This document shows positions 1-11,479 of a stretch of DNA of 64,000 bases, one piece after another (position 1 is the stretch's first letter; every line of letters starts with the position of its first letter). A model generated the notes under the pieces. The model saw nothing but the letters and a program-made list of their open reading frames with translations. It did no database searches and was not told the origin of the DNA. A program made the translations under genes and the position numbers. Origin of the DNA: Mytilus edulis (lineage: Eukaryota; Mollusca; Bivalvia; Mytilida; Mytilidae); contig NC_092346.1 in NCBI RefSeq assembly GCF_963676685.1, forward strand, positions 30,145,133 to 30,209,132, given 5' to 3'.

Positions 1-100
1 AAGTATAGCCAAACTTTGTACAAAATATATTCATATGCGCATAAAATGTGTGATTAAAATGGACGGATAGATAGATACTAAGTAGATAGATAAACAAGAT
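1..100. repeat. Direct repeat, copy 1 (partner at 2458)
   Basis: The first ~100 bases recur almost unchanged at 2458-2553, starting AAGTATAGCCAAACTTTG and ending in GATA-rich sequence before AACAAGAT. Only a few differences are visible. The pair brackets a 2.36-kb interval holding a decayed B-box gene. Because the first base of the window already lies in the repeat, its true left edge is not visible. It may be a breakpoint of a tandem duplication or a dispersed element. Confidence 0.85.
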
Positions 101-1220
101 CAAAAAGTAGCTTTTGGTAAGGCTGAACTTCTGTCTCTGCCCTGAATACCCTCTTTCCAGTGCCAGCTCAATTTCCATTCTTGTTGACCCATTATTAATC
201 GAATTTATTGAAACTTTCCTCACAAATTTTAAACATAAAATGCTATTGTGCACATATTTATTGTATACCTATAGTATATTTTGGGTGTCTCTAATCCCTT
301 TTGACTTTGATTTTACTTGATATGGGCTTGAGTGCTATAATTTGTGATCTTTGCTTGGTTTTTTATAATATGCTTTAAAAAAAAATAAGATGTTAATCCA
401 GCAACCAATAATCATTCTAACTTGTACAGACTACATGAATTAAAACAGAATTCTAGTCACAACCTTAATTTAGGATTGCCAATAGTTGTAAAAATTCATC
501 AATGATACTAAGGTTTTTATAAGACCTACCAGTGGCGCTAAAATGAAAGCATTTGTAAGACAAAATCCAATTCCAAATTGAAGAAGATTTAGAACCCATC
601 AATCCAAAAACATTATGATAAAATTTGCTAATGCCAAAAACGTTATGATAAAGTTTACTAATGCCAAAAACGTTATGATAAAGTTTGCTAATGCAATCTG
701 CATATGGTTCAACATTTTATAAACAGTACATTTACAGAATAAGTAACCGTATCAGTGATATTTCATATCAGCAACAGCAATAAAATGTTCCAAAATTTGG
801 CAAAAATTAATAATGCCAAATAAATTGTTTATACTTTGAACGGTAAGCTTAATATAAAGAAACATTTTCTAGTAATTAATGGGTTATCTTGTTTATATAC
901 CAGCTTTGATTATTTGGAATATCTACTAATTTTCACTTCTTCGTACTACATTTGTATGACCATCAATATTATTCTCCTTAAATCTGTACAGGGAAGTTTA
1001 AGCTAGCTCTAATTGCATAATTTTATTTTTGATATTCACCCTAATTTGTATCTAGCGTTAAATTATGTATTTATATGACAGAACTTTCTTGGTATTCCTA
1101 ATTATTGGAAGAATTTTATACACATAAGTAGTATACCTAAAACGACAAAGTTATTTTTCATTTAACTGTAGATATTAATAAAACCGTTTTTTTTTTCAAA
1201 AGTGATTATTTTCGAAGGGT
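101..1220. other. AT-rich non-coding stretch
   Basis: Apart from the 30-bp tandem repeat at 604-693 I see no gene, splice-bounded exon or recognisable element here. The short open frames lack family motifs and have no supporting context. Confidence 0.5.
604..693. repeat. 30-bp tandem repeat, three units
   Basis: Three consecutive 30-base units occur at 604-633, 634-663 and 664-693, each reading CCAAAAAC(A/G)TTATGATAAA and ending in GCTAATG or ACTAATG. The last two differ at one position. There is no sign of coding. Confidence 0.95.
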
Positions 1221-1249
1221 TAAATATTTCGCGGTGGTGTCTTGCCATG

Positions 1250-1640
1250 GCTTTGTTTGGACTTGTTTGTTTGCTTTTTAGTCTTGAATGTTTGTTCCTA
1301 GTATTTTATTTAACTGTGCATTTGCATTCAGGTATCGCAGATTAAATTTATTCGTTCATAGTGTGTTAATTTACGGTTTTTGATTGAGTTCAGCCTTCCA
1401 ATTGATATTTTACCGTGTGGCTTTCCATGTTGTGATGTAATGCTATTGTTTCAGAAAAAGAGAGAAGGTTTGGTACCATTAAAACGTCTAATCCCGCTCC
1501 AAATGTTTGCACCTGTCCTAAGTCAGGAATCTGATGTACAGTGGTTGTCGTTTGTTTATGTAATTTATACGTGTTTCTCGTTTTTTATATAGATTAGACC
1601 GTTGGTTTTCCCGTTTGAATGGTTTTACACTATTAATTTT
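1250..1640 (-). repeat. Dispersed mussel repeat, reverse copy (tail part)
   Basis: Read on the minus strand, this contains GGGAAAACCAACGGTCTAAT, then a CGAGAAACACG block, then CTGACTTAGGACAGGTGCAA. The same order occurs in the plus-strand copies at 32775-33105 and 62506-62812. This copy continues further past the GGTGCAAACATTTGGAGCGG part. An apparent 70-codon frame at 1380 lies inside the repeat and is not a gene. Confidence 0.75.
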
Positions 1641-1689
1641 TAATCATTAAAATTAGGTCTCACATTCACTCCTTGTTAGACCACTATCG

Positions 1690-2398
1690 ACGAAGAGAAA
1701 ATTTCTGATGCTTGATGAGACTCAGGTTTTCTTCAAACAATCTTCCCTTATGATTAAGTCCTCTTCAATCTTCTCTATGCCAGACAGTTATTTTTTGATT
1801 TTATTCTCAGTTGGTTTCCAGATCAATTCTAGTTCTTGTAAAAGTTCTTTTGCATATTTTTGCATATTTTGATATAATTTCTACCGTTTCCTTTTCAGTG
1901 AGCAGTATTTTATCTTTTACCTCTTGGAAATGTTTATCACCATCTAGGAAAAGTTTTTCGGGTCTTTCTTTTTCAGAGCCCAACATTTGAAGGCAAGATT
2001 CCAGTATTTTTTGTAATTCCTTTATTTCCAAAACAGTGGTTTCATATACATCATTTAGTTTTATATATTTATGTTTATGATGGGAATCTATCAAACAATC
2101 CATACAAACTGGTTGGTCACAGTCTGTACAGAATGCACAGGATTGTTGTCCTCTATGAATTGTGTAAAGCATGTTCTGAAGATCCACCTTGCGAATTGAT
2201 TATGAAGCATCCTCATCTCCAATATCTCTCAGATTTAAAATCTCATGTTCTCCAGACGATTTAATTTTAATACTATGAATTTTTTTATGTACAGAGTTGA
2301 CACACGAATATATCACAGTTTATACACCTCCATCTTATATCTGAAGACTCTTCACAAGGCTGGTGTCTGAGCTTCTTTTTTTGTTGAGAAAATATCAT
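1690..2398 (-). pseudogene. Decayed B-box/coiled-coil (TRIM-like) gene copy
   Basis: On the minus strand this aligns by eye with the first ~700 bases of the gene at 5050-6758, from its start codon region (ATG at 2398-2396) to the coiled coil. The first B-box region is broken by in-frame stops (TGTACATAA and TCATAG contexts near 2280-2295), and another stop lies near 2200. The second B-box (about 2187-2090) is still readable, with Cys and His pairs and the SHHKHK end. A ~10-base duplication of TTTTGCATAT near 1855-1875 shifts the frame after KYAK. The propeller half is absent. It is a dead 5' partial duplicate of the neighbouring TRIM-like gene. Confidence 0.85.
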
Positions 2399-2457
2399 TT
2401 TGTACTGATTTAAGAAATTCCGTTGTGTACTTTAATGCATATCATTAAATAAAAAAT

Positions 2458-2553
2458 AAGTATAGCCAAACTTTGTACAAAATATATTCATATGCGCATA
2501 AAATGTGTGATTAAAATGGATAGATAGATAGGTACTAAGTAGATAGATAAACA
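2458..2553. repeat. Direct repeat, copy 2 (partner at 1)
   Basis: This is the second copy of the window's opening repeat. It sits immediately upstream of the start of the decayed B-box gene and carries the same GATAGATAG tail and AACAAGAT end. After the shared part the flanks diverge completely. Confidence 0.85.
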
Positions 2554-2559
2554 AGATAG

Positions 2560-3500
2560 TTATTGCAGATAATACAACGTAACAGTCTTTATCTTTAAAA
2601 AAATATTTTAGGAATTTCCATTATCAAGAGATGAAGTAGTGAGATCATTTATTCATATTTTAATCAGAAACTTAGTTTCAATTAAGATGGACAATTTCTT
2701 CACAGTCCATCAACTTCAAAACGATTCGAGTTACTGATTGGTGCAGTTTAGCACTATTCCAAACATTCAAAAAGCGCGAGCCATATAAACCAAAACTGTA
2801 TACTTTATCTGAATTATCAAAGCTATTCATTCATGCATTCAGAAACGAAATTAAAATCGAAGATGTGCTATGAGCTCACATGTAGTTTTTATCTTCTCTT
2901 TGCAGTAAAACTGTGAATGTTCCCACAGAAAAAGCACCAAACAACGTTGGTTTTGTAGGCTTTTGTAGCTTACTTGTCAAAATGTTCGACAAAACATCTT
3001 TCAAAAGTTTTTCCATTCTACTGTTGCAGATGGCCTTAAATATCTTAATGAGATAACTAGTAGTCAATCAGGAGATTCTTAAAACTTATGCAGATAAACT
3101 TCAAAGTTTTTTTTTTATCAAAGTCATTTTAGCGCACTGGTATATTAAACTTTGCAATAAAGCGTGAGGTTTGGCTATCTACAAAACAAGGTTTAACCCA
3201 CCATTTTTTCTTAAAATATCATGTACTACTGTGGCCGTCATTTAGCTTGAGTTGTAGTGCATTCATAGTATCAAACGCACAACCCTCAAGGTCTCCTTTT
3301 TGAGTTCATGCTATTCCCTCAGTTTTTGTTTGGTACCTTGATTTGTCTCTCTATTTATATTGATTTACGAGATTTGAACATCGATAAACTACTATCACCT
3401 TAATTTCAAATCATTGTCCCATTTTGAAAAAAGCATTTATCACTTAAGCCATCTCTCGGTGATGAATGCTCTACAACTTCTTACTTTATTTTGTCTTTTT
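2560..3500. other. Non-coding stretch
   Basis: No gene is supported. A short GTGAGGTTTGGCTATCTACA segment near 3165-3210 looks like a weak relative of the 'GTGAGAGGTTTAGCTAGCTATAAAACCAG' family seen at 32340, 35590 and 58877. Confidence 0.45.
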
Positions 3501-3514
3501 AACTTTTTTTTAAT

Positions 3515-3605
3515 CGAGCGTCACTGATTGGTCTTTTGTAGACGAAATGCGCCAAGCGTCTGGTGCAAATACAAAATTTTAATCTCGGTATATATGATGA
3601 GTTTA
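3515..3605 (+). repeat. Fragment of the GCGTCACTGAT / GACGAAACGCG family
   Basis: GAGCGTCACTGATTGGTCTT is followed by GTAGACGAAATGCGC and GCGTCTGG. This is the same order as at 31130-31214 (plus strand) and 49040-49110 (reverse), but more diverged. Confidence 0.75.
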
Positions 3606-3734
3606 TTTGAACATTTATTGTTAAAAAATCAACATTATCCTTTATGTTGAAAATATTTTTTATGGTTAACTTTCTTATTAAAACATGTAGAAAGTTTCAG
3701 CTATAAGAAAATATATGTTTCAATAATTTGGAAA

Positions 3735-3915
3735 CGATTTCACCAAGTATAAGAGTAGCAAGAGATACCAAAGGGACATTCAAAGTCATCAATCGAAAAT
3801 AAACTAACAACGCCATAAAAATAGCAAAGAAACCAAACGACAAACAACAGCATACAAAACACAACATAGAAAACTAAAGAATCAAATAATCTAAGCCAGT
3901 CGGAAACCCGGGTGA
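3735..3915 (+). repeat. Dispersed repeat (AGATACCAAAGGGAC family)
   Basis: AGAGATACCAAAGGGACATT, then AATCGAAAATAAACTAACAA, then AAAACACAACATAGAAAACT. I recognise this order from mussel genomes. The reverse-strand insertion at 11225-11375 appears to be the other part of the same longer element (GGAGCAGGATCTGCTTACCC end). Confidence 0.65.
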
Positions 3916-4118
3916 AATAGAACAAAAGAATCGAAGCTCTTTGTTAGAGAAGGCGATAAATGCTATCCGTAATGTTTACTATAGTGACAAAAATTTTAAA
4001 AGTTAATGGAAACAAACAAAATTACAATTTTCTTCTCAATTACGAAGTGTTTTATTTTAAAAACACCATTTGCATAAGTTTTCAATTTATTTAGTACATA
4101 GTTAAGCAGAACAATTAG

Positions 4119-4740
4119 ATATCAAGTCGACGACATGTGTATCTTTCTAGTTGGATGTAGAAAATGCATAACCTCCGATATTTTTTTTTAATTTACCACG
4201 GACGGGAAACATATCAATCTATCAGTTCAGTAATATTCGTGTCTGCCCTTCCATTATGTGACTGACGAAAAAAAAATTAAAAAATGGGTAACAATTGTAA
4301 CGAAAAGAAAAAATCGAGTGGACCTTTTTATGTTAGGGTGTGTTTGAGTTGAACAGCTTGTCTTGATATCGTACACATCAAGAATAATTCATACATCGTC
4401 TCGCTTCAGATTCTATCATTTTTATATATCAAAGCTACAGGTTGACATAAAAAAATCACAGTACTAAAAGATGAAATATATGGGTCAAGTGAAATACCTA
4501 TCTAATGAATCACAAAAACAGAGTACGTGTGTTCGAATAGCTATGTTTTACTGAAAGTACTTGACGACAGTCTTTCAAGTTGGATGATGAAAATGCATAA
4601 CTTCGAAAAATTATATTATTTTGTGTGTGAAAACTAGGGTTTATAGTCTTCAACCACTTAAAAAATCTAGTTTGCCCTTCCACGAAATATTTGATTAGAA
4701 TTTTTTTTAAATGTTTATGAATTTTCGAAAATTCCACCTG
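4119..4740. repeat. Two diverged direct copies in a non-coding stretch
   Basis: A segment near 4119-4250 (GACGACA, then AGTTGGATG, GAAAATGCATAAC, ending TGCCCTTCC) recurs near 4552-4682, with roughly 430 bases between copies. The copies are clearly related but diverged. No coding role is visible. Confidence 0.65.
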
Positions 4741-5019
4741 ACAACCAATCAGACAATAGTTTTAAGTTGAATCAATGCAGACAAGATCATTAACTGATGC
4801 TCATTAGCTAGTTGATACATTTGTCTTTTAAAATACAACTGACATATAAGGATCGTAATGGTGCAATGTGGATAAATTTATCGGTTTCCGAGAGCAAAAT
4901 TGGCAGCGCGTCATCCCTACAATGGCTTCCATTTCTACGATTGTGAAAATGAACTGGCGTAATGGGGAGATAATTTTGACGAAGTAGAATCCTGACTGTA
5001 AGCAATTAATGAATAGTGC

Positions 5020-5025
5020 TTTATT
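5020..5025 (-). terminator. Poly(A) signal AATAAA
   Basis: AATAAA on the minus strand lies ~25 bases after the stop codon of the TRIM-like gene, as expected for its 3' end. Confidence 0.6.
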
Positions 5026-5049
5026 AATATTTCAAATGCATGCTTAACT

Positions 5050-6758
5050 TTAAATTAGTTTGACAGCAAATATTTTCGCCTTACTATCTTTGTCTGCCTG
5101 CCATGTATTGCAGCCAATCCACAAAATGCTATTACTGTCAATACTTAAACTAAGTGGTAATTCAATACCCAGGGGTTTTACGTCCTTACATGCAATAACG
5201 TCTCCAGCACAATTTAACATATGTATAGCATGGTTATTTTTATCTAAAACTAAAACCATACCAGAAGAAATTGCTGCAATATCACTAGGATAAAATTTAA
5301 ATATTTCTATGAAATCGACAACACAACCTTTATATGTCCACAATATTTTCCCATCATAGTCTAATCCCAAAACCCTCCCTTCCCATTGGTTATTTAAACA
5401 ATCAATAACGTATACCATGTCATTAATGGTTATGATTCTATATGGTTCTGTAAGCAGTCTCTGATTATTATTGTCATACTCAAAAATAAGTTGTTTATCA
5501 CCTTCCTGATTAAGAACCACCACTCTTCTCACACAGTCTTCTGTTGCTGGATATATAACAGGGTAACATTCGGTTAACCCCACAAATATTTTATTGTTTT
5601 TGGAAACATGAACGCTTATGGGCTTTAATGGAGAAAATGATTTAAATGGTTTGAATTGTTTATCACTCGAATACACTTGTAGTTCACTTCCTCCTGTTGA
5701 CAGTATGATGTCATTTTTATTTAATTTTGCCATATTTAGTGCAGATAAAATGATGCTTTCCTCTATTTTTATATTATTTTCCTCAAATTTGACTTTTTGT
5801 AGTTTTACCTCAGTAGGGCATGTAATGAATGTCATATTGTTATCACAGTGAACAATGTTCATTACATTCGGAAAATCACTTTGATAGCTTTTGACTAGTT
5901 CTAAATTAGGAACTGCATTAAGGTCACCAAATATTGTTCTTATATTTATATCAAGTATATTTGCAGATATAAATTTCGTTTTCATAATGTCGCAATATAA
6001 GGTCCCCATTGATTTTTTTGGCAGAGTCTCATCCAACAATTTTCTTGAATTGAAAATGTCGGACGCTTGATGGGATAGGAAGATTTTCTTCAGATTTTCT
6101 TCCCTCTTTAATAAGTTATCTTTCTTCTTCTGCATGTCAGACAGTTCTGCTTTGATCTTATTCTCTGTTGGCTTCCATATTGATTCAAGTTCCTGTACAA
6201 GTTCTTTTGCATATTTTGATATGATTTCTGATATTTCCTTCTCAGTCAGCGTAATTTCGTTTTTTATTTTTTGGAAATTTTTGGCTCCATCTAGATGCAG
6301 TTTATGTAGTCTTTCCTTTTCATTGTCGAAAATTCAAGACTAGATTCAAGTTTATTTTGCACTTCTTTCATTTTAGAAAACGTGGTATCATAAATCTCAT
6401 TCAATGTTTTAAATTTGTGTTTTTGGTGGGATTCTATCAAACAGCTTGCACACACAGATTTCCCACAATCCATGCAGAATACACAACACGTGTGTCCTAT
6501 ATGAGTTGAACATGGCATGTCCTGAAGATCAACCTTTCGGATTGCCTGTGCAGCGTCAATACCTCCGCAATCTTTTAGATTTAAAATTTCATGTTTTTCA
6601 GCTGATTTAATTTTTCTATGAATCTTTGTTGTACAAAGTTGACACATAAATACATCACAGTTTATACATCTCCATCTTATATCTGATGACTCTTCACAGA
6701 ATTGACACGTTACTGGTGTCTGAGCTTCCTCTTTGAGTTGAGAAAACGCCATTTCCAA
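5050..6758 (-). CDS. TRIM-like B-box / C-terminal propeller protein, frameshifted
   Basis: This is a single-exon gene read as two overlapping frames. The 5' frame (6758-6291) starts MEMAFSQ and has two B-boxes. Box 1 has C18, C21, C31, C34, C39, C42, H47 and H56; box 2 has C83, H86, C95, C98, C103, C106, H111 and H114. The 3' frame (open from about 6345 to 5050) continues the coiled coil (DNEKERLHK... to QKKKDNL) and a ~270-residue C-terminal domain with repeated IxVxxxDxIYVI-type strands. The latter resembles the NHL-like propellers of bivalve TRIM proteins. There is no RING. Compared with the paralogue at 1690-2398, one base is missing between 6326 and 6342, breaking the reading frame after LESSLEF. 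Either a pseudogene, an allele or a sequencing error; the long intact downstream frame argues for recent loss or error. A likely role is ubiquitin or innate immune signalling, inferred only from architecture. Confidence 0.8.
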
Positions 6759-6904
6759 ATGATTTATGAAAAATTATTGATACACTTTTTATGAATATTA
6801 CCTGGTCTATTAATAAAATACTTCCTTATTTTTTAGAATGTCATTCTAAACCGTATAAATGTTAGGTTCAAGTGGAACGATACACTATGAAATAAATGTC
6901 GGTC

Positions 6905-7045
6905 AGACTGAGTTGTCCATTCGTTTGATGCATTTGTCATTTTATTTTGCCATGTGATAAGGGACTTTCCGATTGAATGTTCCTCAAGAGTTTAGTATTT
7001 TTGTGATTTTACTTTTTCTGTATGTTTTATAGATGAATTACTTAT
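6905..7045 (+). repeat. Fragment of the GTCCATTCGTTTGATG family
   Basis: GTTGTCCATTCGTTTGATGC is followed by ATTTTGCC, GGGACTTTCCG and TTTTGTGATTTTACTTTTT. This matches the 3' half of the copies at 32340-32560 and 58877-59095. Confidence 0.75.
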
Positions 7046-7080
7046 TTTTCCTTGTATTGTTCGTCCCTTCTGATTAATAA

Positions 7081-7106
7081 CGCCCTACTCCCCCCCCCCC
7101 CCCCCT
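7081..7106. repeat. Poly-C run
   Basis: An uninterrupted run of about 17 C follows CTACT, directly before the start of the long array. Confidence 0.9.
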
Positions 7107-9333
7107 AACAAAAAAGAACAGTGCACACGCTAAAATGTCTCGCCTTCTTTACTGTTACCATTGATAATATGTTGATAGTCCTAAATAGAAAGCTTGACTA
7201 CAACTATTACATAAACTTAGCATGGTCCAAGAAATGAGGTTAAGGTCATAAAAACCAAACGAAAAAAACATGTACATTTTACAATCATTCAATACACTAA
7301 AAATACCTATTGCTTATAGTTTCTAAGAAAACTTATTTAACCAGGAAAACTAAACATTGACCATTTAACAATGAAAATGAGGAACAATACCAGGCAGACA
7401 TGTACAGCTTACAATGCTTCCATACAACAAATATGGTTAACCCTTTGCTTATGTTTTCAGAAAAAAACAGACCAAAACACATAAACTTAACACTGAGTAA
7501 TGAACTGTGAAATTAGGGCAAGGTGAAATAAAACCTGCGAGACCAACATGTACATCATAAAATATTTCAATACACCAAATATAGTTGACCTATTACAGTA
7601 TTAGAAAATATGACAAAAACTCAAAAATTTAAATTTCACCGCGAACCATGGTGATGAGGTCAAGGTCACATGACATCTGACAATTGGACATGTACACCTT
7701 ACAATCATTCCATAAACCAAATATAGTAGACCTATTGCATACAGTATAGGAAAACAGACCAAAACACAAAAACTTAACTATAACTACTGAACCATGAAAA
7801 TAAGGTCAAGGTCAGATGACACCTGCCAGTTGAACTATACACCTCACAATCCCTCAATACACCAAATATTCTAGACCCATTGCTTATAGTATCTGAGATA
7901 TGGACTTGTTCACTGATCCATGTAATAAGGTCAAGGTCAAATGAAAACTGTCTGACGGGCATGAGAACATTGAAAGGTACGCACATACAACATAAAGTTA
8001 TCATATTACTCATAAGATAGAAATAAACATTACAAAAAGACCTCATTAGTAGTCACTGAACCATGAAAATAAGGTCAATGACAATGTGAGATGTGACGGA
8101 CGGAAACTTAGTAACATTAGGCATCTATATACAAAGTATGAAGCATCCAGGTCTTCCATCTTCTAAAATATAAAGCTTTTAAGCAGTAAGCTAACACCGC
8201 CGAAGGATCATTATCCCTATATCAAACTTTCTGCGACAAAATTCACAGGCTCGACAAAAAACTACAAATAAACACACGAGTGCACACGCTGAAATGTCTC
8301 CCCTTCTTTGATAACCATTGATATTATGTTGATAGTCTAAAATATAAAGCTTTGCTACAACTACCACATAAACTTTACATGATTCAAGAAAAAGTAGTCA
8401 AGGATAAATAAAATACCCAAGAAGTACATGTACACCTTACAATCTTTTAACACACTAAATATAGTTGACCTATAGTTACAAAAAAAATGACTTAACCAAG
8501 AAAACCATGAAAATGAGGTCAAGGTCAGATGAACCCTATCAGACAGTACACCTTACTTTAAATATATGCATTAAATATAGTTGACCTATTGCTTATAGTA
8601 TCTAAGAAACAAACTTAAGCATAAAAACTTAACATTGACAAATGAACCATGGAAATGAGGTCACGGTAAGATGATACCTGCAAGACAGAAATATACATAC
8701 TACAAACTTCCATACAACAAATATACTTGACATATTGCTTGTAAATTAAGAACACGCTGAAATGTATCACCTTCTTTTCTAATCATCTATATTTTATTGA
8801 TAGTTATAACACATCAGATTATTAAGTCAAGTCGCACGAATTTCTTAAAGGAGATGGTCAACTGCTAATAAAATTGTCGAATGCCACTGCACACAGATGC
8901 ATGCCATAACTGTTTACCATAAACTGAAAAGCCAAAGAATCGGCTGATGAAAAACATTCAAAGCCCTAAAGTTTCACCCCTATAATTGCCAAACACACTG
9001 TAATGGGTGGAACAAATAAAAAGCAAAATCAAAGGGTGCAAAACAGAACCCAAGACATGCCAAACAGAATTGGTTGATCTTTCTGGCATTCATTCTGGTG
9101 TTGGTTATAGACAGTTATTGTTTTCGACAGTGACACAAAGTTCAAACCAGGGTTTTAGTTTATATCAAATGATTTGAACACTAAAATGACGTAATCAACT
9201 CATCTTTCAAACTAATTTTGTTGACCTATTGCTTATTTATTAACTTTTTTTAAGTCGTCACTGAACCATGAAAATGAGATCAAGGACAATGGACATTTGA
9301 CAAATGGAAACTTCGTAACATGAGGCATCTATA

Positions 9334-10625
9334 CACATGTAAAAAGTATTGCAACACCTTGATTTTTTAAAATTTGAAAAATCAGCCTCTTTTTTTGGAT
9401 GAAATATAATAAAATATTTGTATAATATTATTGAAACATAGTTTATGATAACATTGGCATTGAAACGAACAAAAAATGTTTGAAAAAAAAATGATTTATA
9501 TAACCACAATTTTAATAACAAAATGAAGTGTTTTTTGTACAAAAAAATGCATTTTACAACTTTTACTGTAGTCGAACTTTACAATGTCAGACATTTAAAA
9601 AATAATCTTCAGATGACGGTTCACATCATGGTTGATCGTTATACGCCAAATAATTAGTACTTTGTGCGCAGCCTCCATTCAAACGGATAACCGCATCTAA
9701 ACGTCTTCTGATTCCTGCCAAAAATCGGCTAATTTGTTGCTAAGATAGCAGCAACCATTTCTGATGAAGGGCATTGTTTATTTCATGATGTGTTTGAACT
9801 GGGGTGTCCTTTCGCGCACGTTCCGCCCAATAGTGTCGCGTATATACTCGATATGGTTCAAATCCGGGCTACGATCCGTCCAAGGAAGATGAACCGAATT
9901 CCATTGGAACAATGGATCTTCCTCCACGATGCTAATTTTCAACTTTAGCGAGCTCTGCACTACATTGGATACGGAAAACTGTGTGACTGTTCGTAAGCAA
10001 AGGTCTCCGAAATGGTCTTATCGCACGATAACCAGTAGCGATGAGTCGATCTTGAATAGTTTTCGTTAAAAGGCTCCTGTATGCCCACCACTCTCTTTTT
10101 AGGATTGTATTGTATGCAATGGGTTTCCTTCTGACCAACCTTCATTATGCTTGATTTTCCCTAGCAAATGGTATAGGGGGTCTTCTTTATCTCGGAAGGT
10201 CCTTAACATCGTTTAGTGCCTTATTTTTATTCTCAAAACGACTTATAGTGGAATGGTGATGACCAAAAATACGTGCAGTTGTTTCAGCGACATCCCTGCT
10301 TCTCTCATTGTGATAATCTGCCATCTTGCTGCAGTTTAGAGTTGCCGAGGACCCATTACAAGGTGTCAATCACATAACTTTAAAAACTTGGTTATTTAAA
10401 GTGTTGAAAACAATGAGGATGAAAACATCTGTTTTGCTGTTTACAGGTACAGTAGCTGCATGTGCAGATAAAAACTTATCGAGTAGATATTTATTGATTT
10501 AACTCAGGTGATACTTAAATAATGTTTAATTAGTTCTATTTTATCAAATTATATCACAAAAAAATTAAAAGTGTTTTTTTTTAATTTCAATTTCAATTTG
10601 GTGTTGCAATACTTTTTTCCATGTG
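9334..10625 (-). mobile_element. Tc1/mariner relic with TIRs and TA duplication
   Basis: The ends are inverted repeats of ~25 bases: CACATGTAAAAAGTATTGCA at 9334, continuing ACACC, and the matching reverse complement ending at 10625 (one indel and one mismatch). TA flanks both sides (9332-9333, 10626-10627). The surrounding array gives an empty-site reference: GGCATCTATATACAAAG at 8121 and GGCATCTATAAACAAGG at 11187 correspond to the joined flanks. At 1292 bp it is close to full-length Tc1 size, but its transposase is broken. Confidence 0.9.
9778..10369 (-). pseudogene. Broken Tc1-like transposase
   Basis: Three frames must be joined to follow it. The N-terminal part (10369-10187) has a DNA-binding helix-turn-helix remnant, RDVAE...FGHHHSTISR. 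The middle part (10138-9932) has RLIATGYRA and RRPLLTN, the usual linker before the catalytic core. The end (9960-9778) has PW, RSPDLN and IEY followed by DTIGR, the typical region around the third acidic catalytic residue. The stretch that should hold the first two catalytic Asp residues is missing, so this copy cannot encode an active enzyme. The length is about half of the usual ~340 residues. Confidence 0.85.
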
Positions 10626-11224
10626 TATATATACAAAGTATGAAGTATACGTGTTTGCCTTCTTCTATAATAACAAGCTTTTAAGAAGTTAGCCAACATC
10701 GCCGCCATCGCCGGATCACTATCCCAATGTCGAGCTTTCTGTGACAAAAACTCACCAAAACACAAAATCTAAATACTGAGCAATAAACTGTGAAAATGAA
10801 GTCAATATCAAATAAAACTAAGACTGACATGCACATCAAAACATATTTCCTGCACAAAATATAGTACACCTAATGCATACAGAATAAGAAAAGAAAAAAA
10901 AACTTTACTGTAGCCACTGAACCATGAAAAGGTCAAGGTCAGATAACACCTGCCAGTTGGACATGAACACACACCTTACAATCCTTTTACTTATAGTATC
11001 TCAGATATGAACTTAACCTTGTTCACTGATCCATGAAATGAGGTCGAGGTCAACTGAAAACTGTCTGAAAGAATACGAGAAATTACCATTACAAAAAAAT
11101 CTTGAAATTTTTCAAGTTGTCACTGAAGAAATAAAATGAGGTGAAGGTCAATGGACATGTCACATACGGAAACTGCATAACATAGGGCATCTATAAACAA
11201 GGTATGAAGCATCCAGGTCTTGCA

Positions 11225-11375
11225 CCTTTGTCAGGAGCAGGATCTGCTTACCCTTCTGGAGCACCCGAGATCACCCTTAGTTTTTGGTGGGGTTCGTGTT
11301 GCTTAGTCTTTTGTTTTCTCTTCTGTACTATTATATGTGTGTTTATTTTCAATCTATGAGTATGACTATCCCTCT
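11225..11375 (-). mobile_element. Dispersed repeat inserted in the array
   Basis: GGAGCAGGATCTGCTTACCC, CTTCTGGAGCACCCGAGATC and TTTTTGGTGGGGTTCGTGTT interrupt the array's CCAGGTCTT...TTCTAAAATATAAA junction, which is uninterrupted at 8148. I recognise this as part of a mussel repeat related to 3735-3915. I could not fix a target duplication. Confidence 0.65.
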
Positions 11376-11479
11376 TTTCTAAAATATAAATCTTTTAAGA
11401 AGTTAGCTGACGCAGCGACGGAACACTATCCCTATGTTGAACTTTCTGTGACAAATGTACATGTTTCCTGTTTGTTCAT

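Larger units (their letters stand above)
7120..11470. repeat. Degenerate array with AGGTCAAGGTCA in each subunit
   Basis: The array is built of ~125-150-bp subunits sharing AACCATGAAAATGAGGTCAA, then GACATGTACACCTTACAATC, then CCAAATATAGTTGACCTATT. Larger blocks start with GCACACGCTGAAATG (7120, 8280, a short one at 8752) and end with GGCATCTATA...AAGCATCCAGGTCTT plus a GTCGAGCTTTCTGYGACA terminal stretch (about 8110-8265, 9315-10750, 11180-11460). It looks like three tandem or nested copies of one composite element. The stretch 8800-9200 is interrupted by sequence I do not recognise. A Tc1/mariner relic splits the second block, and another repeat is inserted at 11225-11375. No coding is visible. 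Confidence 0.8.

Noticed and set aside
1807-2187. 126-codon frame as a functional single B-box protein
   Set aside because: The upstream homologous sequence contains stops and the downstream frame is shifted, so it is better explained as part of a decayed gene.
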